NCBI GenBank assembly: GCA_030068145.1
Contig: JAPJBO010000735.1
Location: 51,645-115,644 of the forward strand
Direction of reading: 5' to 3'
Length of the DNA: 64,000 nt
Source of the DNA: Diplonema papillatum
Lineage: Eukaryota > Euglenozoa > Diplonemea > Diplonemida > Diplonemidae
Each line of letters starts with the position of its first letter. The stretch's first letter is position 1. Below, one piece after another: positions 52,609 to 61,857 of the stretch. The notes below the pieces were generated by a model, which saw only the letters and a list, made by a program, of their open reading frames with translations, did not search any database and was not told where the DNA came from. Position numbers and translations under genes: made by a program.

Positions 52609-54092
52609 CAGGGATTTATATATGGGTCTGGGGCTCGGGGCCACCCCGAGCGCGAAAAAATTGAATTCATTTTGGGCTGGGGGTTGGGGTAGGGCCGGGT
52701 CAAGGATCAGCGGGGGTGAGCCACAGGGGAGGGACGAAGCCATGGCGAAGTGGCGAAAGCCATGGCGAAGCCATGGGGGCGGGAAGGGGAAAGAGGAGGC
52801 AGGAGGGCCAGGGGCGGGAGGGCCAAAGGGGGTGGTGGGAGGCGAGACGTTGACTACCAAGTCTAATTAAATTTGGGATCGGAAATTGAACGTTGAATAC
52901 CAATTCTAATTAGATTTGGATCCAATTGAACATTGACTACCAATTCTAATTAGATTTGGGATCGGAAATTGGACGTTGACTACCAATTCTAATTAGATTT
53001 GGATCCAATTGAACATTGACTACCAATTCTAATTAGATTTGGGATCGGAAATTGGACGTTGACTACCAATTCTAATTAGATTTGGATCCACTTGAACAGT
53101 GACTACCAATTCTAATTAGATTTGGGATCGGAAATTGGACGTTGACTACCAATTCTAATTAGATTTGGATCCAATTGAACATTGACTACCAATTCTAATT
53201 AGATTTGGGATCGGAAATTGGACGTTGACTACCAATTCTAATTAGATTTGGATCCAATTGAACATTGACTACCAGTTCTAATTAGATTTGGGATCGGATA
53301 ATTGGACGTTGACTACCAATTCTAATTAGATTTGGATCCAATTGAACATTGACTACCAATTCTAATTAGATTTGGGATCGGAAATTGGACGTTGACTACC
53401 ACTTCTAATTAAATTTGGGATCCGACATTAGACGGAAATTGGACGTTGACTACCACTTCTAATTAAATTTGGGATCCGACATTAGACGTTGACTACCAAT
53501 TCTATTTAAATTCAGAATCGGAAATTGGACGTTGACTACCACTTCTAATTAAATTTGGATACGACATCAGACGTTGACTACCGATTGTAATTACATTTGG
53601 AATCCGAAATTGGACGTAGACTACCATTTCTAATTAAATTTGGGACCCGAAATTGGACGCTGACTACCAAGTCTAATTAAATTTGGATACGCCATCAGAC
53701 GTTGACTACCGATTGTAATTAAATTTGGAATCCGAAACTGGACGTTGACTACCAATTGTAGTTAAATTTGGGATCCGAAACTGGACGTTGCCTACCAATT
53801 CTAATTAATTTTTGGATTTGGCATCAGACGTTGACTACCAAGTCTAATTGATTTTGGATCCGAACCTAGACGTTGCCTACCAATTTTAATTAGATTTGGA
53901 GCCAACCCTGAACGTTGACTACCAATTCTATTTAAATTTGGAATCGGAAATTGGACGTTGAGTACCGATTCTAATTAGATTTGGGGTTCGGCATCAGACG
54001 TTGACTACCGGTTCTAACTGAATTTGGATTCAATACTAGAAGTTGACCGGTGCGGAAATTCTTCGCTGTACCGTACCGTGCGCTGGGGGGCG
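52609..54092. mobile_element. X element, left part, inserted in J, with satellite
   Basis: CAGGGATTTATATATGGGTC start, the GC-rich GCCATGGC leader, then satellite 52850-54045. The left part of the array alternates ATCGGAAATTGGAC and ATCCAATTGAACA units about seven times, a dimer of about 84 bp. It then has the TACCGTACCGT leader and only the left half of the GC hairpin (to 54092). The right end is missing. Confidence 0.7.
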
Positions 54093-54282
54093 CTGCCTCG
54101 GTGTGCGCGCTCGGATCGGCGCCGCGCCAGGCGGCTACCGAAAGCCACTCGTTTGTATGTAAATTAGTATTAGCATTCCAAGCCTTCGACGATCTGCTCC
54201 CATCAACCTCCCCGCAGGTGGACACATCAACGAGGGGGGCCAGCTCCTTCCGAAGCCAGAAGTGGCTTCGGAAGGGCTTTTT
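54093..54282. other. Unassigned GC-rich segment ending in a terminator-like hairpin
   Basis: Replaces the right end of X. CCTTCCGAAGCCA-GAAG-TGGCTTCGGAAGG (54246-54275, perfect 13-bp stem) followed by GCTTTTTT looks like a bacterial intrinsic terminator. In this eukaryotic setting that could be chance or a foreign fragment. Confidence 0.4.
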
Positions 54283-54305
54283 TCACCTTTTCATTTTATT
54301 TTTTG

Positions 54306-54480
54306 TAAACACCTGCTTTGTAGGAAATGCTTGAGGAGACTGCCAGTTGCAAATAGATCAAAGGAGGTAAATGTGCTGTAGCCCACACGAACGCAACGCA
54401 GGTAAATCTGGGTTTAGTGGCGGGCGTAAGCGTTCAGCAAAAAAGACCCGCTTTGTAGTTGTATTGTTTTCTCCCCTCAA
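54306..54480 (+). repeat. Family D repeat, 3' truncated
   Basis: AACACCTGCTTTGTAGGAAA, TGCTTGAGGAGACTGCC, GCGTAAGCGTTCAGCAAAAA, followed by an A-tract (54490-54511). Confidence 0.6.
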
Positions 54481-54577
54481 ACCTCAAGAAGAAAAAAAAA
54501 AAAAAAAAAAAACGCCAAAAAGCTCGAAAGCATAACACCTCCTGGGTGCAAAGAAGAAGGGAGACGAAAAAAAAAAC

Positions 54578-54958
54578 TACACTCCATGAAGGAATGTACT
54601 TGGTGTCGGTCACAAACTGTCCCGACATGGCTAGCCATAACCCATAATTAAAGCGTGCACCAAATATACAACCCGTAACCATATAGCCCTTTCTTGCTCA
54701 GCTAAGAGAACCCATTCATCAACGGTCACACGGAGACCCTAAACCCCCGGAATTCAAGCGAACTTTAACTCTAAAAAAGGCGAATAATCGGCATCAGACC
54801 GTGCCCTCGAGTACCATTCAAACAGACAGGCAACATGACTGAGCGAAGATCGCTGGAAGTACAAAACAAAAAAAGCAGCAACAAAGCATTAAAAACAAAA
54901 TCGAGTCGAAAGACACCAATCTGTACGTCCATTCGGGATCGTCGGAAACACAAAAAAA
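54578..54958 (+). repeat. Family H repeat and a solo family M tail
   Basis: 54578-54778: full H unit with cassette. 54900-54958: GTCGAAAGACACCAATCTGT and the hairpin, with no coding module before it. 54959-55264 holds nothing recognised. Confidence 0.6.
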
Positions 54959-55264
54959 CTTTACTCTAAAAAAAAGCAGCAGAAAGCTTTCACTCTATAA
55001 ACGAACTTGCCACCCAAAGGAAAAAAAAAACTAAAAAGCTCAGCCGACTCCTCCGTTCACTGAAGGACTAAGAGGTGCGCACACCGCCACGGTGTCGGAA
55101 AGGAGGCCGAAAGCCGCCGATCTGGCAGCAAGGCGCCCGTGCGGGATCGTCGGACAGAACGAAAAAAAAGCAAATAGTCCTGAATCCCCCTCGTGGTTGC
55201 TTTGCGGGAGGCGTTTTTTTTTTCTTCTTATTTGTTTCCTTTATTCTTCAGGCATTTGGCGCGA

Positions 55265-55450
55265 CAGTATGTGCGCGAGAGAGGCCGCGGCCGATCTATT
55301 AACCTACGATTTCCGCATCTCCTCGTGCCGTCCCTAAGAAGCCTGCCGCTCTTCTGCATCCCTCGGAGCACTCATTTTCCAGGCATTTTGCGCGACAGCA
55401 TGCGCGAGAGAGGCAGTGTTCTGGCCGATCTATTAACCTACGATTTCCGC
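55265..55450 (+). repeat. Two family B-type 3' halves
   Basis: GAGAGAGGCCGCGGCCGATC and GAGAGAGGCAGTGTTCTGGC, each followed by TATTAACCTACGATTTCCGC; about 133 bp apart. Confidence 0.45.
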
Positions 55451-55679
55451 CCGCCCCCACACCTCCTCATGCTGGCCCGTAGAAGCCCTCGGAGCACTCA
55501 CTCCCTCTCTGTTTCCTTTTTTCTTGACAAAGAAACTTTGTTGCGCGTTTCTTTGAAGACCAATACTCCGAATGGTCCTCGGTTGATCGCCAGCCAAAAG
55601 TTAAATAGCAAACGAAGCTTCTTTATGGGGGGTGGGGTTATCATCTCATACAACATCCACCAGGAAAGTAGCGGGATCG

Positions 55680-55745
55680 TCGGAAGGAACCTACGAAAGG
55701 AACCGAAGCCGCCTCCGTGTGGGCTGGTCTGACACTTCGCTGGGA
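55680..55745 (+). repeat. Family A repeat, diverged
   Basis: GGAACCGAAG, stem CCGCC..GTGTGG, GCTGGTCTGACACTTCGC. Confidence 0.4.
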
Positions 55746-55909
55746 TGTTAATGCACCCGAACCGCGATTTCTTTTTTGTGTGAACAATGCATTTGTTGGT
55801 ACTAAAAATTGGTAGTTGACCGGAACTAACGGTTGCACATTGAGACGATGCCAAAAAAAAAGAGGGGGAGAAACCTTAGTTGCTTGGCGTAGGTAGGGGT
55901 ATTTTTTTT

Positions 55910-56183
55910 AATACACAAGCCAGCTTGGAAGGAAATGCTCGACAGTAGCCGCCAGACAAAGAACCGAAGGGATCCCGAGTGCTGTGACTACCGAACCACG
56001 TGTTGGACGGACGTGAGGTCTACCCCAACACGACAAATCACACAAACACAACATGTCAAAAGTCCTGAGTGAGAAAACAACACACGCGAAGAACAAATCA
56101 GGTTGTGTTTGTATTGTACTTTCCCCTGTACCTCTATATTGCCTCCCTTCCATTCGGAGTCAAAGCAGCTACGTCGAGTTTTT
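55910..56183 (+). repeat. Family C repeat, copy 6
   Basis: ACACAAGCCAGCTTGGAAGG to CAGCTACGTCGAGTTTTTTT; small internal deletions. Confidence 0.65.
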
Positions 56184-56317
56184 TTTTCGAGCAGAAACTC
56201 ACAAGTCAAACGGAGACTTCAAAAAACCGACCGCTTACTACATGAAACAGTCTAGAAAATAGCTGAGTAATAGTTCGCAGTCACGCATACCTCGCATGCA
56301 CATCATCGCCGGATTCT

Positions 56318-56410
56318 TTTCTCGAAGCGCCCCCATCCCCCTGGTGCTATCATAAACCATGCACGAGGGGCAGTGTCGTGCCTGTACACATTAAACTAAG
56401 ATTTCCCCCC
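56318..56410 (+). repeat. Family B repeat
   Basis: GCACGAGGGGCAGTGTCGTG, CCTGTACACATTAAACTAAG, ATTTCCCCCC. An A-tract follows at 56525-56548. Confidence 0.55.
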
Positions 56411-56575
56411 TTTTGGCACCCTACCAGCATTGCCTCCCTCCGGCGCTTCTCGCTCATCAGAGCAAAGCCCCAGCCACCGGAAATCGCGCGTCTCTTCGAA
56501 AAACCGAAGGAGGAAAACCCACTGCCAAAAAAAAAAAAAAAAAAAAAACAACAACACGCAGTAGGAAAGTTTTTT

Positions 56576-56880
56576 TTAAACATAAGCGTCAGCTTGAAAG
56601 GAAATGCTCGACGATGCTGCCCGACAAAGAACAGAAGGGATCCCACGTGCTGTATCTACCGAACCACGTGTTGAACGGACGTGAGGTCATGCGGGTCTAC
56701 CCCTACACGACAAATCACACAAACACAACTGGTCAAAGTCCTGAGTGAGAAACCAACACACGGTGGTGTAAGCTAAGAACAAATCAGAATGTGTTTGTAT
56801 TGTATTTGCCCCTTACCTCTATATTTCCTCCTTTCCAGCGTTATTTCCATTCGGAGTCGAAGCAACAACGTCGAGTAGTT
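56576..56880 (+). repeat. Family C repeat, copy 7
   Basis: ATAAGCGTCAGCTTGAAAGG to GAAGCAACAACGTCGAGTAG; carries an ~18-bp extra piece near the right end. 56881-57162 holds nothing recognised. Confidence 0.65.
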
Positions 56881-57162
56881 TCTTCTTTTTTTCCTGTTTT
56901 CCCCTGGAGGCCGCGAAACGAAATCTGCCCTTGCTGGAAGTAACGCTCCTCCCCAACCCCCCGGAGATGAAGATCGCTGGGGAAAATCGGAGTGCGGGGA
57001 AAAAGAAAACAAAAAAACAATGGGGATCGACGGTAACACAAAAACGGAGAATCCATTCTCCCTGTGCAGCAGGAAAAGAGGAAAAATAGCAAAGGATGCG
57101 GGGGGTGGAGTTGAAAATAATTCAAAAAGGAAAAAGTAATAATAATCAAAAAACGCTAAAAA

Positions 57163-57457
57163 TCATGAACGGTCACACGGAGACCCTAAAACCCCGGAAT
57201 TTCAAGCGAACTTTAACTCTAAAAAATGCAAGTAGTATAAACAGAATGCCACCTGTTCTCTCTTTCTCTCTCTCTCTCCCCTCTCCTGTGTCTCCTCTTC
57301 ACCCATGAAAATCACGCTACGCTAAGCTGAACTCCACAAGCATACAAAAGGTCGAAAGACACCAATCTGTACGTCCATTCGGGATCGTCGGAAACACAAA
57401 AACAAAAGGTCGAAAGACACCAATCTGTACGTCCCACGGGATCGTCGGAAACACAAA
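57163..57457 (+). repeat. H cassette and two tandem family M tails
   Basis: 57163-57226 cassette. 57318-57398 and 57402-57457 are M tails in tandem with different loops (CGTCC-ATTC-GGGATCG and CGTCC-CAC-GGGATCG), a tandem tail repeat as seen at the ends of some LINE groups. Confidence 0.6.
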
Positions 57458-57462
57458 ACGCG

Positions 57463-57755
57463 GAGAATGTCTGGTCGGTACCTTGACATCCCACACGATT
57501 CCACTTGTTCAGTGGGGGTTCCACATGTTTCATACCATGATACCTGTACCGTGTAGCCACGCTCGGTATGCAAACCGGGCCAGCTGACGGAGACTTCCGT
57601 GTAGACCAGGGTGTTTTCTACGGGGGGTATGGTAAAAGGTTTCCACTCAACACATCTGACCCAGGTTTTCCCCCCGAGGATCAAACCGTTCAGGGGATTA
57701 GCTTCTATATCCACATTTGGACTGTCAGTCCAAAAGTGGAAAAGCCGGCGGGGAA
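57463..57755 (-). CDS. Coding-like segment, possible beta-rich protein, unknown
   Basis: The minus frame reads FHFWTDSPNVDIEANPLNGL, then KTWVRCVEWKPF, TEVSVSWPGLHTERGYTVQV and SWYETCGTPTEQVESCGMSR before running into the M tails. Alternating hydrophobic and polar residues and C/G third positions favour this strand. The plus strand is also open for 168 codons (57568-58071), so the choice is uncertain. No family recognised. Confidence 0.3.
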
Positions 57756-58559
57756 AAAGAAGAAAAAAAATTGCACTACACCATCACCCAGGCCCCCGGC
57801 AGAGGTGGCCAATCTGCAATCCGAGGAACTCAGGGCCCAGGATTGTCGTGAAGATACGTCGCGTTGCGCTGTGTTGAGCCCTTTCCTGAGTGAGGACGCA
57901 AAACGCCCTCAGCGGTCCAATCTTCTTGGAAAATGGGCCGGAAACCAAGCTAAGGCCCTGATCAAACCACCGAGTCCTCGAAGAATTCCCCGAAAACAGT
58001 TGAAGAACAGCTGCAGAGACCAGGATACCAGCCATACCCACACCCAAGGAAGGAACCGCAACCCGCCTTGACTGTCGACCGTAGACGCAAAAACACGGAT
58101 CCTTTAAAACCCGAAACAATCTGTAACATGGTATTGTCACTTGTTTTACCTCGAGAACAGAGTGGATCGTGCATCATATAGATACCAAGACGACAGAATC
58201 TCCAGGTATGCACAGATATAAGTGCAAGCCCCCGAAAAAAAGACGAAGAAATAACTGCCAACCAAAACAATCATCCTGCATATAAGCGTGCTTAACGCGT
58301 GCATGCGGTGTGAAGGTCGGGGGGAGCCCCGGCCTTCTTTTCAACACAAGTAAAATAATAAAACAAAACTTTTCATCCCCTAATCCGTGCCTCGTAACAC
58401 ACAGCCGCCGATCAACACGAAACCACCCAGAAGAAAAGCCAGGCACCGGGATCTTCCTGACGAGCACGCAACCCGGTGAACTTAATCAAGAGTCGAAGAT
58501 TAGCGTCGAAACTTCCTGGCTTTTCACGCCGCAGCAGAACGACCACACCCTACCCAAAC
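57756..58559. other. Unassigned stretch
   Basis: 57690-57825 is the repeat shared with 5715-5860. The remainder shows no repeat family or convincing gene. Confidence 0.3.
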
Positions 58560-58735
58560 CCAAGCACCCTCTAAACGCGTTAGGGGACTTCACAAGGTTT
58601 CACAACGGAGTGACACAACACCCGAAACGAGTCGCACTCTTTTACTTTTCTCAACCCCCCGCCATACCCAAGCCTCTACGGTCAACCGGAGACTTTAAAA
58701 TACCGACCTTCTAATCCACAAATAACGCTAAAACT
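58560..58735 (+). repeat. Family I short repeat, copy
   Basis: AAACGCGTTAGGGGACTTCA to AATAACGCTAAAA, close to 14985-15175. 58736-59567 shows only GTTGTCGACAAC at 59081 and A-rich tracts. Confidence 0.65.
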
Positions 58736-59569
58736 ACGCATTTCTTCCCGTTTTCACACTCCTTCTTTTCGAAAAGCAAGTCTGCGCATTTCTTCGCTTT
58801 CAGACTTAGAAGACGACGGAGGGGAAGGAGGGTAAAAAGAACGTGCTCGTCATGGGTTCTGTATGGCACTGTACTTGTCATACTTAATGACCGGTACCTG
58901 ATGCGCAGACCATCTCAGCTGTACCGCAACCACACTTCCTCCGAGTTTAAACCTGAGAAAGTGAAAGGGTCTCAGGATCTGGAACAGGCGCCATCGACCG
59001 CAACCAGCATACACCAAACGGCACCACAAAGCTCAGTAAAAAAAAAAGAAAAAACACTGTTACCCAAAAAGAAAAAAAGTAAGTTGTCGACAACGAAACA
59101 GTAAAAAAAAGAAAAAAAGAAACCAACACGCGAGTATTCTTCCTCGATCAACGTCAGGGAAAACTCGCCGCAATGTCCCTTTATGGTTTTGTTCCTGCCT
59201 GTTTATTATTGTTATTTTTACTTCACGTCAGCAAACGCGTAGCCAGATGCCAGCCGCAATTGAAGTGGAAACGGTTTCATGATGGACTCCCTCTTCACTT
59301 TTAGAAGCACGCGCAGCACACACACTCTCACACCTACACACGCGCACACGGAAAGGCCAATTAACTATTCACCGCAGAACTACCACTGTTCCACGATTCC
59401 TGCTGAAGGCTCCCGCAACACACACAAACCAGCCGAACCGAAGTTTCCGAGATCTTCCGTCAGTGCGGACTGTCGGGAACATCCTATCGCCCGGAGAACC
59501 CCTTTCCGACCCAGCGACCTCCACAGGGGTACCCCGTACGAAGTCGTTAAATGGCCCATTTCTTAGATA

Positions 59570-59781
59570 TCATGCAGGGTCGAAACCTTGTGTCTTTTTA
59601 AAACGCTCCCGCGGGGCCGATGGACCCCAAAAAAAAAAGTTGGAAAAAAAAAATTTGCTCAACTTCATCAAAAATTACTGCAGAGTTTGTTCCAAAATTT
59701 TAAAATTCAAAAAACCCATTTTTTTTCCGGAATTTTTTTTTTGCCATTTTCAAAAAGACACAAGGTTTTGACCCTGCATGA
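59570..59781. mobile_element. TA-type MITE (Tc1/mariner-like), intact copy
   Basis: TCATGCAGGGTCGAAACCTT at the left and AAGGTTTTGACCCTGCATGA at the right, TA at 59568-59569 and 59782-59783, 212 bp. A solo left terminus of the same family is at 59846-59872. Confidence 0.75.
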
Positions 59782-59892
59782 TATGCCGGAAAGTTGGGAT
59801 GGGTGCGTCGAAAACTGCTTTCAAGGGCGGGAATGAAAAGATACATCATGCAGGGTCAAAACCTTGTGTCTGTTTGGTAACAGGGGTTTAGA

Positions 59893-59933
59893 CAGTGGCT
59901 TATATATGGGTCTGGTGCTCGGACCAAGTCCGA
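59893..59933. mobile_element. Orphan 41-bp X left end
   Basis: CAGTGGCTTATATATGGGTC and 21 more bases, then a complete X left end follows immediately. Two left termini in tandem. Confidence 0.6.
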
Positions 59934-61857
59934 CAGTGATTTATATATGGGTCTGGGGCTCGGGGCCACCCCGAGCGCGAAAAAAAAAAAATTGCCTTAA
60001 TTTTGGGCTGGGGGTTGGGGTAGGGCCGGGTCAATACCAACCGGGATCAGCGGGGGTGAGGGACGAAGCCATGGCGAAGTCATGGCGAAAGCCATGGCGA
60101 AGCCATGGGGGCAGGAAGAGTAAAACGGAGGCGGGGAAAGAGGAGGCAGGAGGGCCAGGGGCGGAGGGCAAAAGGGGGTGGTGGGAGGCGAGACGTTGAC
60201 TACCAAGTCTAATTAAATTTGGGATCGGAAATTGAACGTTGACTACCAATTCTAATTAAATTTGGGATCGGAAATTGGACGTTGACTACCAATTCTAATT
60301 AAATTTGGATTCAAAATTGAACGTTGACTACCAATTCTAATTAAATTTGGATTCAAAATTGAACGTTGACTACCAATTCTAATTAAATGTGGATTCAAAA
60401 TTGAACGTTGACTACCAATTCTAATTAAATTTGAGATCGGAAATTGGACGTTGACTACCAATTCTAATTAAATTTGGATTCAAAATTGAACGTTGACTAC
60501 CAATTCTAATTAAATTTGAGATCGGAAATTGGACGTTGACTACCAATTCTAATTAAATTCAGAATCCGAAATTGGACGTTGACTACCAATTCTAATTAAA
60601 TTTGGATTCAAAATTGAACGTTGACTACCAATTCTAATTAAATTTGGATCGGAAATTGAACGTTGACTACCAATTCTAATTAAATTTGAGATCGGAAATT
60701 GGACGTTGACTACCAATTCTAATTAAATTTGGATTCAAAATTGAACGTTGACTACCAATTCTAATTAAATTTGGAATCCGAAATTGGACGTTGACTACCA
60801 ATTCTAATTAAATTTGAGATCCGAAATTGGATGTTGACTACCAATTCTAATTAAATTTGGATTCAAAATTGAACGTTGACTACCAATTCTAATTAAATTT
60901 GGATTCAAAATTGAACGTTGACTACCAATTCTAATTAAATTTGAGATCGGAAATTGGATGTTGACTACCAATTCTAATTAAATTTGGATTCAAAATTGAA
61001 CGTTGACTACCAATTCTAATTAAATTTGAGATCGGAAATTGGATGTTGACTACCAATTCTAATTAATTTTGGATCCGACAATAGACGTTCACTGCCACTT
61101 CTAATTAAATTTGGGATCCGACATTAGACGTTGACTACCAATTCTATTTAAATTCAGAATCGGAAATTGGACGTTGACTACCACTTCTAATTAAATTTGG
61201 ATACGACATCAGACGTTGACTACCGATTGTAATTAAATTTGGAATCCGAAATTGGAAGTTGACTACCAATTCTAATTAAATTTTGGATTTGGCATCAGAC
61301 GTTGACTACCGATTGTAATTAAATTTGGAATCCGAAACTGGACGTTGACTACCAATTGTAGTTAAATTTGGGATCCGAAACTGGACGTTGCCTATCAATT
61401 CTAATTAATTTTTGGATTTGGCATCAGACGTTGCCTACCAATTTTAATTAAATTTGGAGCCAACCCTGAACGTTGACTACCAATTCTATTTAAATTTGGA
61501 ATCGGAAATTGGACGTTGAGTACCGATTCTAATTAGATTTGGGGTTCGGCATCAGACGTTGACTACCGGTTCTAACTGAATTTGGATTCAATACTAGAAG
61601 TTGACCGGTGCGGAAATTCTTCGCTGTACCGTACCGTGCGCTGGGGGGCGCTGCCCCCCAGACCCCCCTCTCTTACAAATTAGCTTAACCATTTCGTCTG
61701 ATTCTTGTTCCAACACTGAGGTTGGGTGGGTTAGCCTGGGCTGGCCTGGTAGTGCTTGCCTCTTGGCTACCAATTCTAATTAATTTTGGATCCACCACAG
61801 GACCCCGAGGGCGAAAAGGACTTTTCTGCAGAGGAGGAAAAGCTATATAAATCCCTG
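59934..61857. mobile_element. X element, copy of 15732-17655
   Basis: Same length as 15732-17655 with no net indel. The right flank CTCAGCCT is kept, but the left flank is AAGTCCGA, so the target duplication is broken on the left. Satellite units differ by scattered point changes (for example T at 60318 against C at 16116), whereas the flanking 2 kb looks identical by eye. GC hairpin at 61641-61661. Confidence 0.75.
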
